This document shows positions 12,791 through 24,898 of a stretch of DNA of 64,000 nucleotides, one piece after another. The notes under the pieces are model-generated. The model made no database searches, had not been told where the DNA came from, and worked only from the letters and a program-made list of their open reading frames with translations. The stretch is taken from the NCBI GenBank assembly GCA_035578905.1, contig JAQJVL010000666.1:372001-436000 (forward strand). The letters run 5' to 3'. Source of the DNA: Stictocephala bisonia (taxonomy: Eukaryota; Arthropoda; Insecta; Hemiptera; Membracidae). The position numbers and the translations under genes were made by a program. Position 1 is the stretch's first letter, and each line of letters starts with the position of its first letter.

Positions 12791-15340
12791 AGCCATATGA
12801 AATTTTATTTTTTTACATATATGTTGAATTCTATTAATTGACTCTTAGTATAATGTGTAATTATTGTGACCCTAAGTTAGTTGATGCTTTGATTTTAGAC
12901 GAGTTGTGCAGAGATTGTAAATTTAAGGTTAGCTTTACTTTTTTTAAAAATCAGCAATATTATGTTTGGACAAGAGTGCCTCCTATCTGCACATCTCCGC
13001 CACCCAATCAGGAACACCAGTGTCTTGCAACTAGTGTTGCGTGTATAGACGTGTTGATTCATTACTGCCATTAGATGTTGTGTTCATTTCACTGTTGCCA
13101 ATTAGATGTTCAGTATTTTCTATCTGAAGTATTTAAGTTCACATTGTGATCTCCTAGATTCTTTGTCTACACAAATACTAAGCAGTTATTTCTGCAAAAT
13201 GCAATATATTAGTAGAATTTACTATCAATGTGTTTTTTATTGTTAGAAGATTTTCGGATTTGAATAGAACATTTTATCATCCTTTTCATGTATCTCTGTC
13301 ACAGATTGCTTAAAAGAATGAGACCTGTTGTGAATAGTTTGTGATATTAAGAATAATTGATTTAACATACAAAATGTACAAGGCTTACAATGTTGATTTG
13401 TAGTTTTATCAAAATACACAACTACCAAACAATTTCTTACTGTGCTTTCATTTTCAATAAACAACACACTTAAGTTATTTACATCATCTTTTCAAGTTAA
13501 GAACTCATTGTAATTCTCAATATTATATGTATTATCTTTTACCAGAAGCATAATTTTTTAAAGTTAGCAATTTAGTGTTAAACTCAGTAGTATATGTGCT
13601 CTTATATATTGTTGAATTCTATTAATTACATTATATATATCTATCTCTGATCATAAAGTATGATTTCCTATTAGTCTGAGAAAGCATTATCTCAAACTGA
13701 ATCAAAGCTTTAACATAGTTTAGGATTGTTGATGGTTTATAGTTTTATTTATTTACAAATCTCACTTATGTGAAAAGTCTTCTATCTATTACAATCTGTA
13801 CTCATATCAAAGAATTTTTGTTAGTCTTTTATGAAAGGCTGCAAACCGATCTCAACCCAAACCGCATTCTTCTTCTTTCCTATAGCTGTATAGTTTACCA
13901 TTGGACAGATATATTTTACTATGTGAAATACTGCTGTATAATTGTGTAAGGTTTGACTGTATAGTATAAATTATTATTTATTTTCAATGTGTTGAGAGAG
14001 TCGTGAAGGTGCCTGCACGGAGGTAAGACAGCCAGATCACTGCCAGTGTGAATCCTCGCCAGCTGAGACGTAAGGATATCATATTTAGAAATACAGTATA
14101 TTGTATATATTAATTTCGATTAATTAATTATTATATTCAACACTGATTGAAAATATTGTAATTAGTAAATAATAAATTCAGTGTACTAAAAGTTTCTGTT
14201 ATTTCTTGTTCCTAATAATGTCATTCGTCTGTTAATAATTAATTATTACTGTCATTTTATTTGAATTTATGGTTGTTCTTAAAAAATTTATTCATTAGAC
14301 AGTTGCAAGACATCTTTATTTCTCTATGTTTGCCGTCTCCAAAATTCCTGGATATCCCTGATCAGTGAACACCTTTGATTTTTAAATTTGTCCTCAATGT
14401 TCCTGACTTTTTTGGACAAGTAACTGTTAGGCAATTTGTAAGATTAATCAAAAAACATTTTCCATGAGTGTACCTTGTCCCTTTTTATATTATATATGTA
14501 TAGCGTATGATTTGTTGTCAGCTACCATTTATTAATTTAAACAAGCTGTAACATATATTTGGAACAAGATCCAAAAGTCATATTGCTTATATTGAACTGA
14601 AATGAAAAAAAATGCCTGAACTGAAAGGGGTGAAGTTAGGACTGTAAAGTTCTCTCCAATACTTAACCCCAAAGTTAATATTAATAAAAATATATTTTTA
14701 TATAATATAATAAAATAGAATGATCTCCTGTCCTGAAGTTAAATCCATCAAGCCATTTAAGACCTGCCTCAGTGATTATATTTGTGCTAATAATCTGGGT
14801 AAAAGAGCGCAGGTATGTTGTATATTAGTTTTATTTTCCTGGCTTTTCCACTGAAAGTTTTCTAAAAAGAAAGAAAAGTGGAATTACGCATACAGGGAAA
14901 CATTTATTGAGGACAAGTACAAGAGTTTATCATGCAACTAAACTATTGTTTTGAAATAGCCTTCCCCAAAAATTGCAATAAAGGAAGACACGTTTGAATT
15001 CACAGAAGAACTTTAAAAATTGAAAAAAAGAAAAAAACAGTGTTTAACTTTTAATGAAAACCCTAAATATCTAATATCTGATTATTTTTTGAGACAATAC
15101 TATATCTGATAAAGTATCAATATAGAAAAAATATCCAACAAGTTAAGCGTGAAAAAAAAAAATAATGAAATCAGTAGAAAACCCTGATAATTAAACTAAG
15201 GTTGTTTGGAAGATTATAAACAACCACAACATGAGGACTTAATTATTTCACAAATAATTTATTGTATATTGTGACATATGTGGCAAGACTTTCATTTAAT
15301 GGCCAATCTATATTTATAAAAGAAGTGAATCATTCAAAAT
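12791..15340. other. AT-rich intergenic DNA without recognised genes
   Basis: Short open frames here (for example 12838-13074 plus, 13243-13467 minus) have AT-driven composition and no recognisable domain. The phrase GTTGAATTCTATTAATT occurs at about 12823 and 13611. Nothing else can be supported. Confidence 0.5.
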
Positions 15341-15625
15341 CAATGCAGAGCCTTAACCACAATAGGTAGGGACCTGAAATGTTAACAGTCCTTCATTTTA
15401 GGGTCTAGGTGCATGCTAAGAAAGGATTTTGTGAAGTTTTAATATTGAGGATAAAAAATCATGAGTTTTTGTAAAAAGTGTACACCTCTCCATAAGAAAT
15501 ACATAGATGCCAATCTAAAAATCAACGTACAGCATAAACCGTAGAAGATAGCTAATTTAAATTTACAGTACCTTCTTTTTATGGTCTTAGTGCGTGCCAA
15601 GAAAGAATTTTTCGAAATTCCATTC
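15340..15625. repeat. Diverged direct repeat, period about 183 bp
   Basis: About 15340-15440 and about 15523-15620 share AACCACAATAGG/AAACCGTAGAAG, CAGTCCTTCATTTTAGGGTC/CAGTACCTTCTTTTTATGGT and GTGCATGCTAAGAAAGGATT/GTGCGTGCCAAGAAAGAATT. Two diverged copies lie directly upstream of the LINE fragment. Confidence 0.5.
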
Positions 15626-15644
15626 CTAAGGGATAGAAACAGCC

Positions 15645-16930
15645 CTAAACGTTCCATTTCTTCCATTAATTATTTTGGTTTGTCTGAACCTCTATTAAAA
15701 TTGTTTGGTTCTTATATCTGGGTTAGAAGACAGTATGTTTCTTTTGAAGGAGTATTTGTCTAATGATTTTCTTGTGAACTCCGGTGTTCCTCAGGGATCA
15801 AATCTGGGCCCCTCTGTTCTTCATTATATTCATTAATAGTTTAAATGATTTAATAAAAAATTGTGAATTTCTTCTTTAAGCAGACGGCTTAAAATTATTT
15901 AAAACTTGAAAGTCACGAAGATTGTATGTTATTGCAAGAGCACTTGAATTGTTTATTTGTATGGAGTTGTAGTAATTTAAAGTTTCATGTTTCAAAATGT
16001 GCAATACTCGATTATACAATATTATAGGTTAGGCTAAAGGGCATTAGTATATTGGAGAGATAGGACATCAGCAAACTTAGCTTAGAAAACAAGTTCACTA
16101 ACACCAGAGAAGTAGTAACATAAACAAAAGAATAACATAATCACACGAATTTAAAGTACCACTGGCACTTTCTTCAGTTGAGTAGAGAGAGTACTACTCT
16201 GGTGTTAGTGAACTTGTCTTCTAAGGTAAGTTTGCTGATGTCCTATCTCTCCAATATATAAATTATATAAAAAACCCAACAAATATAGTAAATTTCAAGT
16301 ATTATATTGGAGGAATTATGCTCTAAAAATTCCACTATTAAAGATTTAGGCGTGATTTTCGATTCTAAGTTCTCCTTTTCTGATCATATCATTTCAATAA
16401 CAAAGTCTGCATTTTCTATTCTTGGTTTTATCCGTAGATTTGGAAATATCTTTAATAATTACAGAACTATTGACCTTCTGTATTGCTCATTAATCGGGTC
16501 CAGATTAGAATATGATTCTATAGTTTGGTTTCCTCATGCTCATTACTTCTCTGAGTTTATAGAAAGGATGCAAAGAAAATTGGTAAGATATTTCAAGGCT
16601 TTTGGCCACTATACTATGTTGGTGCCATACAGTGAACTTCTTCAAGTTTTTGAATTGGATAAATTAAGCAACAGACACAAGGTGGTTATGTTGCTGTACT
16701 TGCGCAGGCTGGTGAGTGGGGAGCTTGATGACGAGTTTTTGTTGTCTCGAGTTAATTTTATTGTCCCTCGGCACAACTCTTGGTCCCGTCAGCTGTTCTC
16801 CCCCCATTTCTCTCGCACGAACTTGGGGAATCGTTCACACATTAATACTATGGTCAGACTTTATTATGAAATAACGTTAATTAATACTGATATTTTTAAT
16901 AACTATAAAAAAAGTATTTATACACAAAAT
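15645..16930 (+). mobile_element. 5'-truncated non-LTR retrotransposon (RT domain), interrupted
   Basis: Reverse-transcriptase motifs occur in order on the plus strand: SINYFGLSEPLLKLFGSY with RRQYVSFEG (15660-15760), then GVPQGSNLGP (about 15782-15812), then ADG in place of the catalytic YADD after a stop (about 15880), then KDLGVIFDSKFSFSDHI through LEYDSIVWFPH and the RT thumb/connection up to 16930. The catalytic Asp-Asp pair is altered and several frames are broken. A fold-back repeat (about 16026-16260) splits the element between the palm and KDLGVIFDSK. It resembles Jockey/CR1-like LINEs of insects. No endonuclease part remains. Confidence 0.8.
16028..16260. repeat. Fold-back repeat inserted in the LINE
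   Basis: Left arm (about 16042-16120: TATTGGAGAGATAGGACATC ... AAGTTCACTAACACCAGAG) is the inverted complement of the right arm (about 16190-16258), at about 90% identity. The centre contains GTGCCACTGG-type sequence and a short GA tract, the same family that flanks the CT array at 1.4-2.3 kb. Confidence 0.75.
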
Positions 16931-17092
16931 AAACACATACTCACACAAATTTTCAATGCCACTGGCACTTTCTTCAGGTGAGTAGAGAGAGAGAGAGACT
17001 GACAAGGCTTCCACTATTGCTGGGTAGGTGGCTATGGTGGGGGTTGTACATCCATAGAGCAACACTCTGGTATTGATGCAGTTTTTCGGTTA

Positions 17093-17130
<38 letters not shown>
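16925..17130 (+). mobile_element. Short-GA copy of the repeat that carries the CT array, with (TA)n tail
   Basis: Contains CACTGGCACTTTCTTCAGGT, a short GA run and GGGGTTGTACATCCATAGAG, all matching the reverse complement of the 1.3-2.4 kb copy. It ends in an alternating TA run at about 17095-17130. Confidence 0.7.
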
Positions 17131-17133
<3 letters not shown>

Positions 17134-17167
17134 GTTTGAGAGTTAGAGGGAGAGAGGAGGCCACAAC

Positions 17168-17815
17168 TATCTTGGGAGTGGCTGGGCAGTAACCATAATA
17201 GATCTCACTGCCATAATAGATCTCAATTCATTTTTGTGTGTACAAACGTAATTAACAACTATCTTGGAGTGGCTGGGCAGTAGCCATAATATATCTCAAT
17301 TCATTTTTGTGGGTCCAAACGTAATAAACAACTATCTTGGAGTGGTTGGGCAGTAGCCATAATATATCTCAATTCATTTTTGTGGGTCCAAACGTAATTA
17401 ACAACTATCTTGGAGTGGCTGGGCAGTATCCATAATATATCTCAATTCATTTTTGTGGCCGATATGGGTACAAACGTAATTAACAAACAACTATCTTGGA
17501 GTGGCGGGGCAGTAGCCATAATATATCTCAATTCATTTTTGTGGGCCCAAACGTAATTAACAACTATCTTGGAGTGGCTGGGCAGTATCCATGATATATC
17601 TCAATTCATTTTTATGGGTCCAAACGTAATAAACAACTATCTTGGAGTGGCTGGGCAGTAGCCATAATATATCTCAATTCATTTTTGTGGCCGATATGGG
17701 TACAAACGTAATTAACAGCTATCTTGGAGTGGCTGGGCAGTAACCATAATATATCTCAATTCATTTTTGTGGCCGATATGGGTACAAACGTAATTAACAA
17801 CTATCTTGGTTTCAT
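17168..17815. repeat. 73/82-bp minisatellite
   Basis: About eight full units starting CTATCTTGGAGTGGCTGGGC. Unit starts are seen at 17168, 17259, 17332, 17405, 17491, 17564, 17637, 17719 and 17801. Spacing is mostly 73 bp; some units are about 9-13 bp longer, mainly from an inserted GGCCGATATGGGTA variant. Confidence 0.93.
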
Positions 17816-17821
17816 TACGCT

Positions 17822-18420
17822 TCATAACAATATTATGTCTACGAAATTTGACATTGTAAATTTTTTTAAATCATTTTTCCAAGTATAAAACTCTTCAATT
17901 GTATCAAACTCAAGGTACGATTTTTTAATTTCATGTATCTTTTCAAAATTACAATTCATATCATTAAACTTTTTGGCTGCAGACACTTGAGGATACTTTT
18001 TTGTGATACCACCTTTATTATCAATATTATGTAATTTTTTCTCATGAATTTTCAAGTTTCTTTTAAGGTAATACTTGTGATTACATTTTTCTCAGTATGT
18101 TGGGTTTTTATCAGGTTTATTATGTTTAATTTTATGTCGTTCTAATGTTGCTTGTTAGGTGTATGATAAAGGTAACGTGCATATTTGCATTTAAAATGCT
18201 CTATTGGAAATTTGATCCAATGAACTTGTATGTGCCTTTTTTAAATGTCTTTCCAAATTTTTTTTGTAAGTAAATGTTACATACCAAACATGAAAATTTG
18301 TTACCATCTTCATGAACACTTTTAAAATGCCTTAATCGGTTGGCTTTATTTGAAAATTGTTTATCACACAGTTGGTAAGTGAACATTTTCGCCTTATTCA
18401 TCTGAAAATGTATAAAATTG
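17822..18420 (-). pseudogene. Zinc-finger N-terminal part of a MULE-type transposon protein (remnant)
   Basis: On the minus strand from about 18400, a finger-like stretch reads MFTYQLCDKQFSNKANRLRH then FKSVH, followed by FSCLVCN, a further finger-like stretch with KHNKPDKNP, and LKIHEKKLHN. It ends with a linker EFDTIEEFYTWKNDLKKFTM. Insect MULE-related proteins often carry several C2H2 fingers followed by this FDTIEEFYTWK linker, then the transposase. Here at least one finger Cys is replaced and frames shift near 18220 and 18060. Nothing further of a transposase follows on this strand, because the minisatellite begins at once. A plus-strand transposase remnant of the same type is at 26.6 kb, in opposite orientation. 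Confidence 0.55.
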
Positions 18421-18429
18421 AATAGTGAG

Positions 18430-19190
18430 AATATGATAAAGTGCAGCTTTAAGTTAACAACAGGCACGTTGCTGTAGAAACCAAAAAATAAGTAACTGTG
18501 ATTGTTATTTACCTCTGATATTAAACCAAATTCATGGTCCCTATCAGTCCACACTTTCAGTAATAAAAAAGTCAAATTAACAAATCCATACATATAGAGT
18601 AATATAACTTTAATACATATAACATGAGAAATATCAGTAAAATATTCTAAATAAGTGAAATAACATTTAATTAGGCACATGTAACACCATTCTAAAGGGT
18701 GTTACATGCCTCGTACGCTTAAAAATGCATGCCACTAAATGAAAAATGATTTAGCACTAATAGGATTAAAAGCCAAGTCAATACGTGATTTATGTCTTGT
18801 TTTCTTCAAGCTCCTTGGATAACTCTTGATTTATTGTTTCCTGTGAGTTGTGCCAATTCCAAAGAAGGCTCAGTATATTACAAGTACAGTCCTATTGACC
18901 CATCCACTTATCTTATCCACTTACCTAAAGGGTGCACTTCTTATCTGAACTTGATGTGCTCTAAATACAACACTTACAGCTTATAGGTTTGCCATAAATT
19001 TTCACAGTAAAATATGGACACCAGAATACATTAAAATTAGCAAGTTAAATAACTGTACCATTTGTACCAAACCATATGTTCTTCTACTTGCTTGTTAAAC
19101 TATGAGATCGGTAATCATGCATCACCTTCTGTTGGGAGGGGGGGGATTTCTTCACACTTTTCGCCATTTCTTTCAGTGGTTTAATAATGG
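18430..19190. other. No recognised gene
   Basis: Only short chance frames, and a G-run at about 19135-19146 (11 G). It is probably remnant transposon DNA between the zinc-finger fragment and the LINE 3' end. Confidence 0.4.
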
Positions 19191-19433
19191 GTTTAAACAA
19201 ATATTTTTATTGACATATTCTTTGAGAATAGTACAATGTGTCAAAAATAATGAAATGAGTAACAAGAAGTTATAGTACATTGTTTAAGAATTCCTTTTCT
19301 GTATAAAATGGTCTGTCTTGTAGCCAGGTTGTCAGTATCTTCTTGAGTCTCCTTATTGGTTCTTTCTTTATTTCTTCTGGCAAGAGGTTAAAATAGAGTG
19401 CTCCCTTGTAGGATGGTTTCCTTTCAGATAGGT

Positions 19434-20457
19434 TCAGGTGATGTACTGGAAGAGCAAAACTTGATGCATTCCTGGGTAGTGATGATGTAGGTCTCTATTT
19501 TTTGTTTGGTTGCTGGAGACTGCATACAGGATTGCTTCGCGGATGTGGAGTGATGTCACAGTAAGAATTTTTAGCTCTTTAAAGGCTTCTCGGCAGCTTT
19601 CCTGGTACTTGAGTCCTGCTAGGCATCTGATTGCCCTTTTTTGGTGTTTTAGTGTTCTCTCCAAGTTGGAGTTGGATGTTCCTCCCCATACTAATATGCC
19701 ATAAGTGAGGTGACTTTCGAATAGTGCATGATAGGCAGTTTTTGCTGTTTGTAGATCACTTACCTGCATTATCCGCCTGATGACGTATATTCCAGCGCTT
19801 AGCTTCTTGCACAGGTGGTCTATGTGCTGTTGCCATGTGATCTTCGAGTCTATAATGATGCCTAGATATTTTGCATTGAGTTCATTTTTGAGTCCATGGA
19901 GCGTTTGAGGTATAGCTCTGTTTTTAGTGGTGAAGTTAATTTGGACTGTTTTGTTTTCACTAAGCACTAATTCATTACTGCGGCAGTATTTTTTCACTTT
20001 GTCAAAGGTTGTATTAGTGAGCAGGTTGAGTGATTCCACTGCTTTGTCTGTAGTGGTAATTACTGTGTCATCTGCATACATTGTAGTTTGGCAGTAGTTA
20101 CTTAGTTCTTCTGGGAGGTCGTTAATGAGTAGGAGGACCAGTACAGGCCCGAGGACTGATCCTTGTGGCACCCCTCTATATATGCTCGTTTTCTCAGAGC
20201 GAGTCTTCTGCCTAGTGTTGTTCTGCGTGTTCATTATCTCTGTGACCTGTTGCCTATCACTTAGGTAGCTGTGAAACCATTTTGCTGTTTTCCCTCTTAT
20301 ACCAAGAGCGTCTAGTTTCTGTAAGAGTTTATTGTGGTTGAGGCAGTCAAACGCCTTACTATAGTCAAGAAATAAGCTTGTTACAAAGCAGCCTTCTTCT
20401 AGTTGGTCTATTATGTACTCTGTCAGTTGAATTATAGCGGTTGTTATGGATCTGCCT
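19434..20457 (-). pseudogene. LINE reverse transcriptase, C-terminal half
   Basis: Reading down from 20457: GRSITTAIIQ, an FLDYSKAFD-type palm motif A, KLDALGIRG, then GVPQGSVLGP (motif B), MYADDTVITTT (motif C with intact Asp-Asp), LSENKTVQINF, NAKYLGIIIDSKITWQQHID, and the connection region LTYGILVWGG and LKHQKRAIRCLAGL. The open frame from 20234 to 19434 has no stop. This half encodes the catalytic palm and thumb of target-primed reverse transcription. It has no endonuclease of its own because that lies beyond the 4.4-kb insertion. Confidence 0.85.
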
Positions 20458-20461
20458 TTAA

Positions 20462-23400
20462 GAGGGCTCTAAAGGGAAAGAAAATATAGAAGTCATGCGA
20501 CACTGGCGATAGAAGTTGGAACTACGTCCAGTTTAATCCGCCGGACGAAGTGCAATATAGTCCCAAGAATCATTTCCTGTATAGTAGGTTTTCGTAGTAT
20601 TTTCAACCGGAAACCCCAATTACCCCTTCCTCCCGTCTGCCTCAGGTGGCTACACGCCCGACCTTCTCTGTCTGAATGTATGTTGAGCCGAAAGGCCAAT
20701 TCTTTTCAACAATTGTCAATTTTCCAGTCAGTACCGGTTTTGCTGCTGTATTTTATTTCTTAACATTTTTTTATGTCATTTTGTTTTTATAAAAAATAGT
20801 AATATTTTACTAAAGTTTTTATTAGTTTTTATTTACAAAAAAAAAACAAAGTAATATTTGTTTAGAAAAGTAGACTTTTTACAGCGAAATCAAATTATTC
20901 ACTGATCAAATAGGGGGGTCTACTAAAATATTGAATTTCTACTTGAAACGTTTTCCAAAATCATAATTTTTGTTCAAATCTTGTTATTCTCAAAACGGTT
21001 AAAATTTAACATAGTTAGGCATAGGCTTACCATACTTATATTCTACAATTGAAGAGTTTGATTTATAAACATAAAGATACGCTTTACTAAAAACTAAGTA
21101 AATTACGTTACAAAGAATGGTTTTTGTAAATATTTCTTAAAGCTCTTGGATTGTGATGTAAATATTGGTTTTTATGTGGTTAAATATTTAATAAAAGGCA
21201 TTAATTGGCAAATAAATTTCTATTTCGTATCTTTTTATGTTCAGTTAAAGATTAAAACAACATAAGTTACGCTTAAAGCATTAAAGGATACGCTTTACTG
21301 AAAACTAATAAATCACGTTAAAAAGTAATGGTAAAAGATACCAACTGTCTATTTATTTTACGTTTTATACTTTTGTACGGTTTATTAATTATTTTTAATA
21401 AAATAAAAAATGATTTCACATAAACTATCATAGTTTTATGGCAGTTACAACATAACACACTAATTTCCAAACATTAAAAAATAATTGAAATGTGGCCACT
21501 TTTTTACTTGCTTCTCAAGTATGCTGAATGAATTACTACAATACGGAAAATGACACTACGGGGACAATTTGGTTTCAGAAAGCGAACATTTTGTTACAAC
21601 AAAGATTTTCGCGGACAGAGACGAAAACCGAAGTGAACCGTATGAATGATATCAATTATAATTAAAATAATATAGGTACGGTATTATTATCCTGCTCAAT
21701 TTTCCCATTGCCATGAGAAAAGCAACTATTTTACTTCGACAACAGTTCTTACACAATTACTTTTCAAAGATTTTAGTTTTACTGATAAATATTTCACAGT
21801 ATTTTAGAAGTGATAAATTTAATATGATTCAATTAGGCATACACAAATTACTAAATATGACGATTTTTTTAAACACGACTGTTAAAAATAACCAACAATT
21901 TAAAACAGAGAAACTGCTGTGAGCATATATCAATTTCGAACATATAACTTTAGACGTTCAAAGCAGATTGGGCTCACCTGCCTGACAGTAGTTTGGCCTC
22001 ATAAACATGTATGTTCGGGGTAGTTTAGACTTACTTAGTCTACCAGTTTGACCTCAGCAATTATTCACACAGTACTTTGGTCTCAGTTTTTTATATGAGT
22101 AAAGTAGTTTGTAGTACCGCGCAAAGCAGTTTTTACGCTCCACTGAAAATAAGGAGGGCTACTAAATTATTGAACTTCTAATCAAAGTTTACTGTAAAAT
22201 CACGGGTTTTGACAAAATTTGACTCCTAAAACGTTTGAAATTTAAAATTGATTTATATACCACACTTATTATACCCAACAATTGAAGAGTTTGATATAAA
22301 AGTGGGGCTAGGTACGCTTAAAGAACTGAGGACAACTATAAATAATGTATTTTACTAAATAGCTGTAACAAGTGTTTAGCACCTAACAATTTGCTTTACG
22401 TGGTTTATTATTCAATAAAATGCCAAACATTTAAAAATAACAATGAATTTTGTACAGTCAATTGAAGAATAAAACAAAATAATGCTAAATGAACCATACA
22501 AAAATATTTTGATGTTAAAGTAGAATAATATATCCAACTGTCAATTAAACTGTAGTTTGATTAATATTTATTGTACGGTTTTTACAATTATTTTTAACTA
22601 AATAACATATCATTTAACATATTATGTATTGTACAAAGGTAGTGTAAGTACTGTACTGTAACACATACAATAATAAGTTTTCTTACTAAGACAATTCCAA
22701 CATATAAGTAAAAAAGCATGACAATTGAAGTAAAACTATATAACAACAAATTCTTAAGGCAACTAATTACCTCAAAACTACAGTAATTAAAAAAACTAAT
22801 TGCATTGTTAATACTACACAGAACATAGTTTACTGAAGTACAACTTAGAACATAGTTAACTGAAGTACAACTTATAATAATACAACAAACATATTGAAAA
22901 TAAAGTAACCCCTAAATATTTTCTTAAACACCATATAAATAACAGTGACAGGGGATATAGTAACTCAGCAGCCATCTAATTAGTTCCTATGTGTAGGTTT
23001 GTTACAGTTAATTTTGTAGTAGTTAATTAATTCCTAATATTGGAATAGTTAATTACAAAAATAATATAAAAATTCATAACAAATAAAAATAAATAACAAC
23101 TGTGTACAACAATTTTACAAGCCAACTAATTTACTAAAACTAGACGAGCTGGTTGAAAACATGTAATTAATTGAATAGATAGTATGATACATGAACGTAG
23201 TACATCTTGTAAAAATGTGGCAAACATATTAAAAACTTTTTTTATAAATGTTCACAAATTACCAATAAAAACATTTTATTACTTTGACATTTTTATAGCC
23301 AAGTCCATTACGATGACTACCCAAGTTGATCAGTGTGACTGCCACAAGTTGATCACGAGCTCCCAAATTAGGTCACTGGATACTCAAGTAATTGAACATG

Positions 23401-24897
23401 CATTAAATTAATACAAAACCAAACCGATCAGAACATCTTATTTCAGCAATATAATAATAGTTGAACAATTTTACTTCAATACACAAGTAACGTAAAAAAT
23501 GCAAATTTCATACAGTATAATAGGGTCTACTTATACTGTATTGATAAAAAATAAGTGCAATATGTAGGCTACGAATGTTAAGGTGATCGATTTCGGTAAA
23601 CTTAAGCTTACCTTAATCGATCACCGTTATATTTGTTCAGTTTATATTAGTATTGTATTAAATTCATCTACCAACACATACTATGCTAATTAAGAAAACT
23701 TTTTTAAATTAGAATTTTATTAATTCTCTTCGCATTGCACAATGTTTAATATCACTTATGTCAAGTTTTACCGTCCTAAGTCTTCTCATTGGCTGTTCAA
23801 CGGAAGTGGTACGATGTTCCCAAACACTACCTCACCCCATGACTTCAAGTTCACAAAAGGATTGCCGCTCCGCCCCGCCCCGTCCCCCGGCTGTCATATT
23901 TTTCTGTCCTTGTTACCGTTTAGGTAAAATATTTGCTTCAACATTACCTTCTTATAAAATTACAAATAAATGACCTAGCATTTTTTCTACCACAACATTA
24001 ATGAACTATAATAAATTAATAGTTACGACTTAACATTACTGTATTTATATTTTTAAAATAAAACAAAGGCCAATAGTGACAGTGACTTATTATAGAATTA
24101 CTTATTGCTTTGGTCAAGCCGGAATTATTGAATTATTATTTTAACTGTACGCATTCGTTAATGTAGTTTAAATGATTTATTTCATAAAAATGTTGTATAT
24201 AGATGATTATTACAGTATTTTTCATGATATAATAAATATTGTGCACTGTCATTACGAATAAAAATGATATGCTTTACTTTGTAGTTAGATTATATCAGGA
24301 ACCACATGGGAACGCACATTTTAATTTAAACGAAATAAGCCATTCAAAAGTAATTAGACTAACTCTAAGTAATCAGTCTGTAAAATAATACTGATATCAG
24401 TCGTCGTAGGCCTACATTGCATCCATCGATGTTAAATTAAATGAAGGAAGGTTTTTATGAATGAAGTAGTAAAATCCATCCGCGACTAAGAAGTTCGAGG
24501 TTTCGCCACTTGGATCTCACGAATCACCGCATATTTTGGCAATAAATTAACATGCAGGCATTTGCGCGGTCCAACATTGCGGCTACAGATTTAAAGATAT
24601 CGATCTGAAACCAAAACTAAATTGAAACCAGATACATTTCTGACTAAAATCGCTTTTTAAAATTTCGATAACAGCTCTAGTTTTATTTTGGCACTAGTTT
24701 GAATATTGGGTAACTTCAATAACCTATAAAATCGAAATGAAGGAGAATTCGAAAATTCTAAAAAGCGATTTGAGTCAAAAATGTCTTTATCTTTAAATAG
24801 ATGTTTCATTTATAATTTTACGACAGTAAATAAGGGCAGTATCTTGGACCGCGCAAAGCAGTTTTTACGCTCCTCAGCGCGGGGGTTTAGAGCCCTC
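20462..24897. mobile_element. piggyBac-like element (non-autonomous) with TTAA duplication
   Basis: Flanked by TTAA at 20458-20461 and 24898-24901. Both ends begin GAGGGCTCTAAA in inverted orientation (12 identical bases). Removing the element and one TTAA restores the LINE reading frame across the RT motif QHGFLK-GRS, which proves the insertion. TTAA target and short TIRs are the hallmark of piggyBac. The 4.44-kb interior is AT-rich and no transposase frame was found. A block at 20890-21070 is repeated, diverged, at 22140-22300 (both with CAATTGAAGAGTTTGAT), and GCGCAAAGCAGTTTTTACGC occurs at about 22124 and at the right end (24851). Confidence 0.85.
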
Positions 24898-24898
24898 T

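Noticed and set aside
12838..13074. 78-codon frame with several Cys residues
   Set aside because: No recognisable domain or conserved spacing, in AT-rich DNA where such frames arise by chance.
21713..23973. Several 60-75 codon frames inside the piggyBac-like element
   Set aside because: None shows piggyBac transposase residues or codon bias; they look like chance frames.
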